Part shown: in pieces, positions 25,428-34,668 of the stretch
Numbering within the stretch: the first letter of the stretch is position 1
Layout: each line of letters opens with the position of its first letter
NCBI GenBank assembly: GCA_902553315.1
Contig: CACDKN010000002.1
Location: 129,050-193,049, forward strand
Length of the DNA: 64,000 nucleotides
Direction: 5' to 3'
Origin: AG-339-G14 sp902553315
Lineage (GTDB): Bacteria; Pseudomonadota; Gammaproteobacteria; Magnimaribacterales; AG-339-G14
Notes under the pieces: model-generated
Seen by the model: the letters and a program-made list of their open reading frames with translations, nothing else
The model's database searches: none
What the model was told of the DNA's origin: nothing
Program-made: the position numbers and the translations under genes

Positions 25428-26036
25428 TTACATTCCAATGGAAACTACAAATGCATCTTGATCAGTTCCGGCTGTATCGCCTTCATAATCTGTGTATGCA
25501 AGTGATAATTCAAAGTCCCCGACTGGTATTGCGTATCCAATTACGTAGTTAGTTCCAGAATCTTCATAGTCTCCGTAAGAGAGGCCAATTGATCCAGGTC
25601 CTGCATCTATGCCGTAAGAGATTTCAGCGTAATCACCGAATTCGTCTCCAGCTGCGTAAAAGATACCAACACCCATGACATCAAGTCCTAGGTAAGTTTC
25701 TGAGAAGTCGCCTGAAGAACCAGGATAAGTAACTTCAATAAAACCAACGTCGTAACCAATGTCACCGATAGATCCAGCATAACCACCGTAGTAGTCAAGT
25801 TCTAGAGCTCCAGTATCACCGAAGTTAGCTGATCCAGCCCAAGTTCCAAGATAGAAACCAGAGTCAGTCTCTAAATCAAGACCACCGGATACAGATACTT
25901 CACCATTGTTTTGAGTCATTCCACGCCAGATATAATCTGAAGTAAGACCCATGTTTCCAGAGACTGAAACCGCACTAGCAATTCCAGAAGAAACGATGAG
26001 CACTAAACTAATGACTAGTGTTTTAAGTTTATTCAT
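25428..26036 (-). CDS. TorF-family putative outer-membrane porin
   Basis: A 202-residue outer-membrane barrel protein. A Sec signal peptide ends at ASA near residue 22. The mature start carries the TorF/TIGR02001 signature TSDYIWRGMTQNNGE, followed by SGGLDLETDSGFYLGTWAG, and the rest consists of alternating Gly, Tyr and Asp-rich strands. The mature protein is acidic. Members are found in many marine proteobacteria; substrate specificity is not established. Its codons look more C- and G-rich than its neighbours', as expected of a highly expressed gene. Confidence 0.85.
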   Translation of the reverse strand: MNKLKTLVISLVLIVSSGIASAVSVSGNMGLTSDYIWRGMTQNNGEVSVSGGLDLETDSGFYLGTWAGSANFGDTGALELDYYGGYAGSIGDIGYDVGFIEVTYPGSSGDFSETYLGLDVMGVGIFYAAGDEFGDYAEISYGIDAGPGSIGLSYGDYEDSGTNYVIGYAIPVGDFELSLAYTDYEGDTAGTDQDAFVVSIGM

Positions 26037-26106
26037 ATCATCTCCATTTATAAATTTATAAACTGCGGCAATTATATACTTTTACAAGATGTTCTAGGCA
26101 ATATTT

Positions 26107-26162
26107 AAAAAACCCCATATATGTATTTTTTGCTCTTTTCAAGCACAAAATATAGGTTTTTT
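26107..26162. repeat. Imperfect 56-bp inverted repeat in the torF-acuI divergent gap
   Basis: AAAAAACC (26107-26114) pairs with GGTTTTTT (26155-26162). The pairing continues inward with four AT pairs after a three-base bulge, and there is a small inner TGCT/AGCA stem. It lies between two divergent genes and so cannot be a shared 3' terminator. A regulatory or leader role is possible. Confidence 0.4.
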
Positions 26163-26183
26163 GTCGTTTAAGGGTTCATTTTG

Positions 26184-26198
26184 GTGCAAAAAAGTGCA
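26184..26198. promoter_or_regulatory. GTGCA direct repeats spaced 10 bp
   Basis: GTGCA occurs at 26184-26188 and again at 26194-26198, one helical turn apart, 53-67 bases before the acuI ATG. This could be two half-sites for a regulator bound on one DNA face. Confidence 0.25.
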
Positions 26199-26250
26199 CT
26201 AAAAAATAAAAAAATTGTATTTTTTTAGGTTTAAAGTTTTAATTAGTTCC

Positions 26251-27234
26251 ATGAAATTTAACGCATTAGTTTCTTCTGAGTCTGATAAAAAGTTTTCTCT
26301 TGTAATAAAAGAAAGAGATCTTGAAGAACTTCCTGAAGGGGAAATACTTATAAGAGTAAATTTCTCTTCCCTAAATTACAAAGACGCGCTTTCAGCTACA
26401 GGCAATAAAGGCGTCACGAGAAACTATCCCCATACCCCAGGAATTGATGTTGCTGGAATTGTAAAATCATCTTCTGTTGCAGAATTTTCAGAGGGAGAAG
26501 AAGTTATAGTCACAGGATATGATTTAGGAATGAACACCGCGGGAGGGTTTGCAGAATTTGTAAGAGTTCCGAAAGAATGGGTAATAAAAAAACCAGAGAG
26601 CCTAACATTGTCAGAATCTATGGCTTTAGGAACCGCAGGACTTACAGCTGGATTATGTGTAAGAAGACTTATTAATCATGGTATTACTCCAGAGATGGGA
26701 AAATTATTTGTAACTGGTGCAACAGGAGGGGTTGGCATCATTTCTCTAATGCTTTTATCAAAATTAGGTTATGAAGTTTCTGCCATTACCGGAAAAAAAG
26801 AATCCGAACAAATGTTAAAAAGTTATGGAGCAAAAGAAATAATGATGCGAGATCAATTTGATGAGCCTTTAAAATCTCCTTTGCAAAAGTCAATTTTTAT
26901 TGGGGGCGTAGACGCTGTCGGAGGAAAGGTACTTTCAAACCTTCTTACCCTTACCGGGCAAAGAGCTGCTATAGCTTGTTGCGGCATGGTGAATGGAGCA
27001 GAACTTAATACAAGCATTTTCCCCTTCATTTTGAGAGGAGTTACTTTGTTTGGAGTAGATTCAGCGGAGACAGAAATTGAGGTCAAAGAAGAAATCTGGA
27101 ACAACTTTGCCACTACATGGAAACTTAAAAATTTAGAAGACGAAATAAAAGAAATAAGCTTATCGGAATTACCTTCAGAAATTGATACCATACTTAAAGG
27201 AAAACAAATTGGCAGAGTCAGAGTAAAAATCTAG
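26251..27234 (+). CDS. acuI: Acryloyl-CoA reductase-type MDR oxidoreductase (AcuI/YhdH family)
   Basis: A 327-residue medium-chain dehydrogenase/reductase without catalytic zinc. Family landmarks are SSLNYKDALSATG (near 38-50), YPHTPGIDVAGIV (near 59-71), the glycine-rich NADPH site VTGATGGVGIISL (near 153-165) and CCGMVNG near 249. In the AcuI group this enzyme reduces toxic acryloyl-CoA to propionyl-CoA, which matters for marine bacteria handling DMSP. No DMSP lyase or acuK/acuH is nearby, so that role is inferred from family only. The ATG at 26251 is used; a TTG frame start at 26215 adds no conserved residues. Confidence 0.85.
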   Translation: MKFNALVSSESDKKFSLVIKERDLEELPEGEILIRVNFSSLNYKDALSATGNKGVTRNYPHTPGIDVAGIVKSSSVAEFSEGEEVIVTGYDLGMNTAGGFAEFVRVPKEWVIKKPESLTLSESMALGTAGLTAGLCVRRLINHGITPEMGKLFVTGATGGVGIISLMLLSKLGYEVSAITGKKESEQMLKSYGAKEIMMRDQFDEPLKSPLQKSIFIGGVDAVGGKVLSNLLTLTGQRAAIACCGMVNGAELNTSIFPFILRGVTLFGVDSAETEIEVKEEIWNNFATTWKLKNLEDEIKEISLSELPSEIDTILKGKQIGRVRVKI

Positions 27235-27236
27235 CA

Positions 27237-27365
27237 ATGGAACAAAAAGAAAATAAGTTTAATGAAAAAATAGCTGACTCGGACAGTAAAGCCGATGCAG
27301 TAGTTGCTGTCGCTGCAATAATTATTGTCACTGCTATAATAGTTTTTTGGGTTTCAACTCAATAA
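27237..27365 (+). CDS. Small tail-anchored membrane protein (42 aa)
   Basis: A reading frame starting two bases after the acuI stop and ending six bases before the next ATG. The product is a charged N-terminal half (MEQKENKFNEKIADSDSKAD) followed by a single hydrophobic helix, residues 21-39, at the C terminus. The tight fit between neighbours suggests a real cotranscribed gene. Function unknown. Confidence 0.5.
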   Translation: MEQKENKFNEKIADSDSKADAVVAVAAIIIVTAIIVFWVSTQ

Positions 27366-27371
27366 TCATTC

Positions 27372-28331
27372 ATGACTAAAGCTTCTGATTTAAAAAAACA
27401 ACTGAGATTGCCTGTAATAGGAGCGCCTCTCTTTACTGTTTCTTATCCAGAACTAGTCATTGCTCAATGCAAAGCTGGCGTAGTTGGATCTTTTCCAGCC
27501 TTAAATGCTAGACCCCAAGAAGAGCTCGAAGTTTGGATTAATAAAATTTCTGAAGAACTTAAAAAATATCAAGATGAAAATCCCGACAAGAAAGTAGCTC
27601 CTTTTGCAGTGAATCAAATTTGTCATCATTCCAATGATCGGCTCCAACATGATGTTGATATTTGCGTGAAACATGAAGTTCCACTCATCATTACAAGCCT
27701 TAGGGCTCCAAAGTTTGTTACCGAAGCCGTTCACAGTTATGGAGGGATTGTCATGCATGACGTAATTAATATTAGGCATGCAAAGAAAGCGATTGAGGAA
27801 GGTGCTGACGGATTAATTTTAGTATGTGCAGGAGCCGGAGGTCACGCCGGCACCTTAAGTCCTTTTGCTTTGGTTAGAGAAGTAAGAGATTTTTTTGATG
27901 GCCCAATTGCTCTTTCTGGAAGTATTTCGGAAGGCTCTTCGATTTTATCTGCGCTAGCTTTAGGTGCTGACTTCGCCTATGTAGGAACAAAATTCATAGC
28001 AACTTCTGAAGCTAATGCATCGCCTGGCTATAAACAAATGATTGTCGACAGTAAAGCTGATGACATAATGTACAGTGCGACTTTTACAGGGGTTCACGGA
28101 AATTATCTTAGACCGAGTGTTGAAGCTGCTGGCTTAAATCCTGAAGAGCATATGTCGGGAAGTAAAGATTCAATGAATTTTGGATCTTCTGCAACTAAAG
28201 CTTGGAAAGATATTTGGGGTTCTGGACAAGGAATTGGAAATATTAATCAAGTTAAATCGGTCGGCGATGTAGTTGATGATTTAGAGCAAGAATACAACGC
28301 TGCTAAAACTAGATTATCAAAAGTTGGTTAA
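27372..28331 (+). CDS. NAD(P)H-dependent flavin oxidoreductase / nitronate monooxygenase family
   Basis: A 319-residue FMN-binding TIM-barrel protein of the 2-nitropropane dioxygenase family. Landmarks are VIGAPLFTVSYPELVIAQC (15-33), the flavin region GADGLILVCAGAGGHAGT near 143-160 with the family His, and ALSGSISEGSSILSALALG near 178-196. Such enzymes oxidise nitronates or act as NADH:quinone reductases; the subgroup is not clear. It is likely cotranscribed with acuI and the small membrane gene. Confidence 0.85.
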   Translation: MTKASDLKKQLRLPVIGAPLFTVSYPELVIAQCKAGVVGSFPALNARPQEELEVWINKISEELKKYQDENPDKKVAPFAVNQICHHSNDRLQHDVDICVKHEVPLIITSLRAPKFVTEAVHSYGGIVMHDVINIRHAKKAIEEGADGLILVCAGAGGHAGTLSPFALVREVRDFFDGPIALSGSISEGSSILSALALGADFAYVGTKFIATSEANASPGYKQMIVDSKADDIMYSATFTGVHGNYLRPSVEAAGLNPEEHMSGSKDSMNFGSSATKAWKDIWGSGQGIGNINQVKSVGDVVDDLEQEYNAAKTRLSKVG

Positions 28332-28341
28332 CTAAATCTTC

Positions 28342-29265
28342 TCAGGACTCTTCTAAAAACTTTTGCGCATCTAATGCTGCCATGCAACCAAATCCAGCGG
28401 AAGTTATAGCTTGTCGATACACCGAATCTGCAACATCGCCTGCCGCGAAAACTCCGTCTACGCTCGTTTGAGTTACATTTCCGCTCAACCCACTATTAAT
28501 CGAGATGTAACCATTTTTCATATCTAACTGATCAATGAACATGTCTGTATTTGGTTTATGGCCAATCGCAATGAAAACTCCTTCTAAATCTAGTGTTTTT
28601 CCGGAATCTAAAATTATTTTACTTACCAACTCGTCGCCAACCACCTCTTGAAGTTGTGAGTTCCAATGAATTTCGATTTTCTTATCTTTTTCTTTATCAA
28701 AAATTCTATCTTGTAAGATTTTTTCAGCTCTAAGACTGTCTCTTCTATGAATCAGATGAACTTTTGAACAAATATTGCTTAAATAAAGCGCTTCTTCCGC
28801 CGCTGTGTTTCCCCCGCCAATTACTGCCACTTCTTTGTCTTTGTAAAAAAAGCCATCACAAGTCGCGCAAGCGCTTACACCTCTACCTAAAAATTTTTCT
28901 TCAGATTCAATTCCTAAATACTGGGCGGAAGCTCCAGTTGCAATAATTAAAGATTCAGCCAGATAAGTATCATTCCCTTTTAACTCGATTGGTTTATCTT
29001 TTACATTCACCTCCTCGATATGATCATTTATAATTTTGACATCAAACTTTTCGGCATGATTTTTCATTCTTTCCATCAAATCAGGCCCTTGTAAATCATC
29101 ATGATCGCCTGGCCAATTTTCAACATCTGTTGTAGTAGTGAGTTGACCACCGATTTCCAGACCAGTTATAAGAATAGGATCTAATCCTGCGCGAGCGGCG
29201 TAAATGCCAGCGCTGTATCCAGCAGGTCCTGAACCCAAGATAATTAATTTACTTAATTCGCTCAA
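28342..29265 (-). CDS. trxB: Thioredoxin reductase
   Basis: A 307-residue flavoprotein that reduces thioredoxin with NADPH. The FAD site LIILGSGPAGYSAGIYAARA starts at residue 6, the redox-active cysteines are in ACATCDGFFY near 133-142, the NADPH site is VIGGGNTAAEEAL near 150, and VFAAGDVADSVYRQAITSAG is near 276. Similarity to E. coli TrxB is strong throughout. The start is assigned to TTG at 29265 (LSELSKLI), where homology begins; the upstream extension to 29331 is unlike any TrxB N terminus. It is divergent from ftsK, as in the E. coli trxB-ftsK region. Confidence 0.96.
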   Translation of the reverse strand: MSELSKLIILGSGPAGYSAGIYAARAGLDPILITGLEIGGQLTTTTDVENWPGDHDDLQGPDLMERMKNHAEKFDVKIINDHIEEVNVKDKPIELKGNDTYLAESLIIATGASAQYLGIESEEKFLGRGVSACATCDGFFYKDKEVAVIGGGNTAAEEALYLSNICSKVHLIHRRDSLRAEKILQDRIFDKEKDKKIEIHWNSQLQEVVGDELVSKIILDSGKTLDLEGVFIAIGHKPNTDMFIDQLDMKNGYISINSGLSGNVTQTSVDGVFAAGDVADSVYRQAITSAGFGCMAALDAQKFLEES

Positions 29266-29331
29266 AGTAGTCTTGATTTTTTCACATTTTAAAGTAAATG
29301 AAGTGAAAGAGACAGTCGCTTTCAAAGCCAA

Positions 29332-29361
29332 CTGTCATTAACTCAGAAGGGAAGATATAAT
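29332..29361 (+). promoter_or_regulatory. ftsK promoter
   Basis: CTGTCA at 29332-29337 and TATAAT at 29356-29361 are separated by 18 bases. The TTG start at 29372 follows the -10 box by ten bases, so the transcript would have a leader of only a few bases. Confidence 0.5.
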
Positions 29362-29371
29362 AATATTTTAT

Positions 29372-31729
29372 TTGAAAAAATTGACTAAAAATAAATCAAA
29401 TCTATTTTCAAAAATTTTCAATCCAGCTTTCTCGCTGAGTACTGCTACCAAAACTCTCACATTAGACTTATTTAATCTTTTTTTAGTCATTTTAGGGATT
29501 GTTCTTTTGATCTCTCTTTGGACGTTTGAAATTTCTGACCCCAACTGGAAAGAGATTTCTTCATCAGAAACTAATTTAACAAATAGCATTGGGATTGTCG
29601 GTGCTTGGTTGAGCAGTTTTCTTTACGAGTTTTTGGGAATTACCGCATGGTCAATGATTATCTTATTTTTTTATCCTGCCTTTATGTCTTATTTAAAAAA
29701 CACGGAAGAAAAACCTGCTCAAAAAAATTATTTTTTTAGTATCTTTGGATTTTTTATTTTTTGTACTTCTTTATGTTTATTAATCGATCTTCACATTAAT
29801 GCATTCGAATTTTATTTTCCTGAAACTAGTTCAGGGATTTTGGGCACCATTATTTCAGTAAATTTGTATCCTTACTTAAGCTTGGTAGGTTCAACTCTTT
29901 TCGGAATTTTCTTTTTGATGGTTAGTTTTAGCCTGATGATCAATTTAAGTTGGAAAAATACTTTTATTGGATTGCAAGATAATTTTAAAAACCTTGTTTA
30001 TGTTTTAGATAAGTACTCTAAAAATGGATTTGAATATTTAAAAAAATTAAGACAAAAGAAACAAGATCAGAAAAATAGACAGGCATTTTTAGATTCACAT
30101 AAAGAAAAAATTAGGTCAATGCCTAAACCGGAAATAAAGAAAGTTGATAAACCGATAGTTGAGGGGAAAAAAGTTCACCAAGAAAAACAAGTCGAGCTAT
30201 TTGAGGAAAAAATTCCAGGAGAAATGCCAAAAATTTCACTTCTTGATGAGAAAAAAAATGATGCTCAAGTTATGAATTCACAGCAACTTTACGAGCTAGA
30301 CATATTAAAAGAAGCACTAATTACAAAACTTGCCGAATTCAAGATTACTGGTCCAGAGGGAGAATACGCGATTGTAAGAGAGACGATGCGTGGACCAGTA
30401 GTGACACGTTTCGAAGTTGAATTGCCAAAAGGAATCAAAGTCTCTCAGGTATCTAACTTAAACAAAGATCTTGCTAGGTCCTTGGGTGTCGGAAGTATAA
30501 GAATTGTTGAAGTCATTGAGGGAAGAGAAACTATAGGAATAGAGGTGCCTAATGCTGACCGGGAGGACGTATTTTTAGGAGAAGTAATAGCTTCCAAATT
30601 ATTTGAAGAATCAAAAAGTCCACTCACTTTAGCTTATGGTAAAGATATAGAAGGAAAGCCCGTTTTAGAAGATCTTGCTTCTTTACCACACTTACTAATT
30701 GCTGGAACAACTGGCTCTGGAAAATCTGTTGCATTGAACGCTATGTTGATGAGTATTTTATACAAAGCAACACCTCAGCAAGTCAGATTGGTTTTAATTG
30801 ACCCAAAAATGCTGGAACTTTCAGTTTATGAAGATTTACCACATTTATTGTGTCCCGTTATTACTGATATGGCTCAAGCTGCCTTTGGTTTGAGGTGGTG
30901 TGTTAATGAAATGGAGAGGAGATATAAACTAATGGCGGCTATGTCTGTGAGGAATTTGAACGGTTTTAATGCAAAGGTTAAAAAAGCCAACGAATCAGGA
31001 AATCCTATTAAAGATCCAACTTTTAAAATAGATGAAGAAAAAGGCACTAGTGAAGCAGACATACCTAACCTCCAGGAGCTTCCTCAAATTGTCATCGCTG
31101 TTGATGAATTGGCTGACCTCATGATGGTGGTAGGAAAAAAAGTTGAGCAATTGATAGCAAGATTAGCTCAAAAAGCTAGAGCAGCAGGTATTCACATGCT
31201 TTTGGCTACACAAAGGCCTTCGGTTGATGTCATCACAGGACTAATAAAGGCTAACATCTCTGCAAGGATGGCATTTAACGTAGCATCATCGATGGACTCA
31301 AGAGTTGTGTTGGATCAAGTTGGGGCTGAGCAGCTATTAGGAAGAGGTGATATGTTGTACGTTGGTTCTGGTACTTCTGTTCCTTTGAGAGTTCATGGAG
31401 CGTTTGTTGGCGAAGAAGAAATAATAAGAGTAGTTAAAGATTGGAAAGATAAAGAAACTGTTAGCTATCTCGATGCTGTAACTAAAGCTCCAGAAACTGG
31501 TGAAGATTCAGAAGGCTCTGAAGATTCAGAAAAAGATGAATTTTATGATCAGGCAGTGGCGTTTGTGGTTGAATCAAGAAGAGCCTCTATTTCAGCTGTT
31601 CAAAGAAAATTTAGGATTGGATACAACAGAGCTGCTCGTTTAATTGAGGCTATGGAATCGGCAGGTTTAGTGAGCGAGATGAATTCTAATGGAAATCGAG
31701 AAGTGCTTGCTCCAAGCAATGCAGAATAG
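29372..31729 (+). CDS. ftsK: DNA translocase FtsK
   Basis: A 785-residue septal DNA pump that moves chromosome termini into daughter cells and activates XerCD. Four membrane helices occupy about 30-175, a short Lys- and Glu-rich linker 195-320, and the alpha/beta motor 320-690 has Walker A GTTGSGKSV near 449 and a VDELADLMM Walker B. The C-terminal gamma winged helix (FYDQAVAFVV to the end) recognises KOPS. The linker is far shorter than the ~600 residues in E. coli. The start is TTG. The lolA start lies within its last 11 bases. Confidence 0.96.
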   Translation: MKKLTKNKSNLFSKIFNPAFSLSTATKTLTLDLFNLFLVILGIVLLISLWTFEISDPNWKEISSSETNLTNSIGIVGAWLSSFLYEFLGITAWSMIILFFYPAFMSYLKNTEEKPAQKNYFFSIFGFFIFCTSLCLLIDLHINAFEFYFPETSSGILGTIISVNLYPYLSLVGSTLFGIFFLMVSFSLMINLSWKNTFIGLQDNFKNLVYVLDKYSKNGFEYLKKLRQKKQDQKNRQAFLDSHKEKIRSMPKPEIKKVDKPIVEGKKVHQEKQVELFEEKIPGEMPKISLLDEKKNDAQVMNSQQLYELDILKEALITKLAEFKITGPEGEYAIVRETMRGPVVTRFEVELPKGIKVSQVSNLNKDLARSLGVGSIRIVEVIEGRETIGIEVPNADREDVFLGEVIASKLFEESKSPLTLAYGKDIEGKPVLEDLASLPHLLIAGTTGSGKSVALNAMLMSILYKATPQQVRLVLIDPKMLELSVYEDLPHLLCPVITDMAQAAFGLRWCVNEMERRYKLMAAMSVRNLNGFNAKVKKANESGNPIKDPTFKIDEEKGTSEADIPNLQELPQIVIAVDELADLMMVVGKKVEQLIARLAQKARAAGIHMLLATQRPSVDVITGLIKANISARMAFNVASSMDSRVVLDQVGAEQLLGRGDMLYVGSGTSVPLRVHGAFVGEEEIIRVVKDWKDKETVSYLDAVTKAPETGEDSEGSEDSEKDEFYDQAVAFVVESRRASISAVQRKFRIGYNRAARLIEAMESAGLVSEMNSNGNREVLAPSNAE

Positions 31730-32315
31730 ATTTCTAATTCTTGTTGTATTTTTTTCCAATTTATTTTTTGGAGAATGCAATTTAAATTCAAATTTGTTAA
31801 GTAATTTTTTTGATTCGAACTCTTCTTTTCAGTCCGAATTTATTCAAGTTTTTGAAGAAAAGGAAAAACCAAACATTTCTGGTGAGATTTTAATTAAAAG
31901 GCCAAATCATCTAAAAATTTATTTAGAACGGCCTTTAAATTCAGAATTGATAATAAATCAAGATTATATTTTTCAAACTGATTTTGACCTTGATCAAACG
32001 ATAAGATACGAGAAGGATGCAATGATTGATTTTATTCCAGCAGGTTTTTTATTACTTTCTAAAGAAGAGTTCTGCGAGGGATTTACAATGGATATTTGTG
32101 ACAATAAAGAATGTGTAATTCGTCAAAAAAATAATGACAATAAAATTGAAATATTTTTTAAAGATCTAAAAATTGAACAATTAAATTTTAGCGGTCCTAA
32201 GTATGACGAAACTAAAATTTTGTTTGGAAACATGACCTTGATGAATGATATCAATGAGTCTGCATTTAGCTATAATCAAGAAGTTAAAGATTTACTAATA
32301 ATAGATAAAAAATGA
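31719..32315 (+). CDS. lolA: Outer-membrane lipoprotein carrier protein LolA
   Basis: A 198-residue periplasmic chaperone that carries lipoproteins from LolCDE to LolB. It has a signal peptide (MQNRFLILVVFFSNLFFG) and the family pattern of SSFQSEFIQVF followed by ISGEILIKRPNHLKIY. The C-terminal half is weakly conserved. The identification rests on this pattern and on the ftsK-lolA-serS order. The ATG at 31719 is chosen because it starts a proper signal peptide; an in-frame ATG at 31689 would put charged residues in front. It overlaps ftsK by 11 bp and serS by four. Confidence 0.85.
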   Translation: MQNRFLILVVFFSNLFFGECNLNSNLLSNFFDSNSSFQSEFIQVFEEKEKPNISGEILIKRPNHLKIYLERPLNSELIINQDYIFQTDFDLDQTIRYEKDAMIDFIPAGFLLLSKEEFCEGFTMDICDNKECVIRQKNNDNKIEIFFKDLKIEQLNFSGPKYDETKILFGNMTLMNDINESAFSYNQEVKDLLIIDKK

Positions 32316-33580
32316 TCGATTTAGACAATCTAAGAAATAATTTAAAAGAGGTAAGCTCTAACTTGATGAAAAGGGGTTTTAAGCTGGACGAAGTTTTATG
32401 GACCTCTTTGGAAGAAAATAGAAAGCACTTTCAGGTAAAGATGGAATCTTTGCAGGCGGATCAAAATAATATTGCTAAAGAAATTGCTCAACTTCAACAA
32501 GATGGCAAGGAAAGCAATGAGGAAAAATCAAAAGCCACTGAAATATCCAAAGAATTAAAGAAAGTTAAGGAAAAGTTTCAAGAAAATAAAGTTGAGTATG
32601 ATAATTTCTTGCTTTCATTACCAAATATTTTATCTGATTCAGTTCCATCAGGAATTGACGAAAATGACAATGAAATAATTTTTGAAAGGGGAGAAATTCC
32701 GTCTTTTGATTTTTCTCCTAAAGATCATCAAGAGTTAGGTATTTTGAATGGAGGAATGGATTTCGAAGCCGCTGCAAAAATAGCTAAATCGAGATTTATT
32801 GTTTTTAAAAATTCAGTTGCTCAACTCAACAGGTCCTTGATTCAATTTATGATCGATACTCATACAAATGAACACGGATATTCAGAAATCTATGTTCCAT
32901 TTATAGTAAATAAGGAATCTTTACTAGGGACCGGACAGCTACCTAAGTTTAAAGATGAGCAATTCCAAATTAAAGATGAAGAAAATGAAATGTATTTAAT
33001 TCCGACCGCAGAAGTTCCAGTAACCAATTATCATAGAGATGAAATTTTAGATGTTTCGGACTTAACTTTGTCTTACGTTTCACATACTCCATGTTTCAGA
33101 TCTGAAGCTGGAAGTTATGGGCTAGATACCAAAGGCATTATAAGACAACATCAGTTTGAAAAAGTTGAGTTAGTTAAGATTTCACATCCTGACGATTCTG
33201 ACGAAGAGCTTGAAAAATTAACCTCTGATGCGGAAAAAATTTTAGATTTACTTGAACTTCCTTTTCGAAAGATAAAATTATGCGCAGGCGATATTGGATT
33301 TGGTGCAGCATTAACCTACGATTTAGAGGTATGGATGCCGAGTCAGAGTTCTTATCGAGAGATTTCATCCTGCAGTAATTATCGTGATTTCCAATCACGA
33401 AGGCTAAAAATAAGAACAAAAGAAAATGAAAAAACAATTCTTTGTCATACTCTTAATGGCTCAGGCCTGGCTATAGGAAGAACAATCGCAGCAATTTTCG
33501 AAAACTTCCAAAATAAAGACGGAACAATTTCTATTCCTAATATTTTAAGACCGTACATGGGAAATAAAGAAATTCTATGA
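32312..33580 (+). CDS. serS: Seryl-tRNA synthetase
   Basis: A 422-residue class II synthetase. It has an N-terminal antiparallel coiled coil (about 30-100) that grips the tRNA-Ser long arm, followed by the catalytic core with LIPTAEVPVTNYHRDE near 229, CFRSEAGSYGLDTKGIIRQHQFEKVEL near 258 (motif 2), and LNGSGLAIGRTIAAIFEN near 386 (motif 3). A cognate tRNA-Ser(TGA) lies at 37.3 kb. The ATG overlaps the lolA stop by four bases. Confidence 0.97.
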   Translation: MIDLDNLRNNLKEVSSNLMKRGFKLDEVLWTSLEENRKHFQVKMESLQADQNNIAKEIAQLQQDGKESNEEKSKATEISKELKKVKEKFQENKVEYDNFLLSLPNILSDSVPSGIDENDNEIIFERGEIPSFDFSPKDHQELGILNGGMDFEAAAKIAKSRFIVFKNSVAQLNRSLIQFMIDTHTNEHGYSEIYVPFIVNKESLLGTGQLPKFKDEQFQIKDEENEMYLIPTAEVPVTNYHRDEILDVSDLTLSYVSHTPCFRSEAGSYGLDTKGIIRQHQFEKVELVKISHPDDSDEELEKLTSDAEKILDLLELPFRKIKLCAGDIGFGAALTYDLEVWMPSQSSYREISSCSNYRDFQSRRLKIRTKENEKTILCHTLNGSGLAIGRTIAAIFENFQNKDGTISIPNILRPYMGNKEIL

Positions 33581-33630
33581 GCTTTAGTCTCATTGCTGAT
33601 AGAATCCACTTTCACAAATAATACAAGCCT

Positions 33631-34656
33631 ATGGAAATGATAATAGAATTTGCTTTCTTTCTGCTAAAAGCACTGACAATAACTTTACTAATTTTTATTC
33701 CAATTTTTTTTATAGCGTCGTCACTAAAAGGTAAATCCGAAGCAACCGATATCTTGAGAATAAAAAATCTCTCTAAAAAATACATGTCCATGGCTGATTC
33801 CTTAAAAGTCTTAAGCTTGAATAAAGAAGAAACTAAAAAATTTGTTAAAGCCTCTAAAAAAGAATCAAAAATCTCCTCAAAACAAGCATCTAAGACTAAA
33901 AAAAAGCCAGTTTATGTAATTGATTTTTACGGTGATATTGAAGCTTCGAATGTGGAGAGTTTAAAAGAAGAAATAAATGCAATTTTAAATAGTGAAACCA
34001 AATGTGAAGAAATTATCTTGAGACTTGAAAGTAGGGGCGGTACGGTCATTGGCTATGGATTATGTGCTGCACAACTGCAAAGACTAAGAGAAGCTAAAAT
34101 TAAGGTAACAGCCTGTGTAGACAAAGTTGCTGCTTCTGGCGGTTATATGATGGCGTGCGTCGCTGATAAAATTATTTCTGCACCTTTCGCAGTAATTGGT
34201 TCAATTGGAGTAGTCGCTGCAATTCCTAATTTTCATAAAATCTTGAAAAAAAATGATATTGATTATGAGCTTCATACCGCGGGCGAATTTAAAAGAACTA
34301 TTACAACTTTTGGAGAAACAACTGAGGAAGGAAGACAAAAATTTAAAAAAGACTTAGAAGATATCCATAAACTGTTCAAGGATCATGTGAGTAAATTCAG
34401 ACCAAATCTAGATATAAGTAAAATTGCCACTGGTGAAGTCTGGGAAGGCATTGAAGCTCTCGAAGTAGGCTTAGTAGACGAAATAAAAACAAGCGATGAA
34501 TATATTTTAGAATTTATAAAAAAACACGATGTTTATAGTATTAAATTCGAACCGAAGAAAAATCTTCAAGACAAATTTAGTAAATTTTTTAAAGCACTTT
34601 TGTTTGATTCTTTAGGATCAGTTGAGGACTTTTTTGATAAAAGAAAATACAAATAA
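33631..34656 (+). CDS. sohB: Inner-membrane S49 peptidase SohB
   Basis: A 341-residue membrane-anchored serine protease of the SppA/SohB family, which degrades signal peptides or misfolded membrane proteins. A single N-terminal helix covers about 5-30, then comes a Lys-rich linker (70-92), followed by the S49 domain. The nucleophile is S169 in KVAASGGYMM and K221 in GEFKRT is the probable general base. GSIGVVAAIPNFHKIL near 190-205 is typical. It lies 50 bp after serS, perhaps in the same unit, and is followed by a small membrane gene. Confidence 0.92.
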   Translation: MEMIIEFAFFLLKALTITLLIFIPIFFIASSLKGKSEATDILRIKNLSKKYMSMADSLKVLSLNKEETKKFVKASKKESKISSKQASKTKKKPVYVIDFYGDIEASNVESLKEEINAILNSETKCEEIILRLESRGGTVIGYGLCAAQLQRLREAKIKVTACVDKVAASGGYMMACVADKIISAPFAVIGSIGVVAAIPNFHKILKKNDIDYELHTAGEFKRTITTFGETTEEGRQKFKKDLEDIHKLFKDHVSKFRPNLDISKIATGEVWEGIEALEVGLVDEIKTSDEYILEFIKKHDVYSIKFEPKKNLQDKFSKFFKALLFDSLGSVEDFFDKRKYK

Positions 34657-34668
34657 TTAACTTAATTT

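Noticed and set aside
26181..26205. NtrC binding site
   Set aside because: One half-site (TGCACC on the minus strand) is present, but the second half does not match the palindromic consensus. Only the GTGCA direct repeats are reported, at low confidence.
29266..29331. N-terminal extension of thioredoxin reductase
   Set aside because: Family homology starts at the TTG at 29265. The extension has no counterpart and would run into the ftsK promoter region.
31689..31718. Earlier in-frame ATG for lolA
   Set aside because: It would add ten polar residues before the signal peptide and lengthen the ftsK overlap. The ATG at 31719 starts a normal leader.
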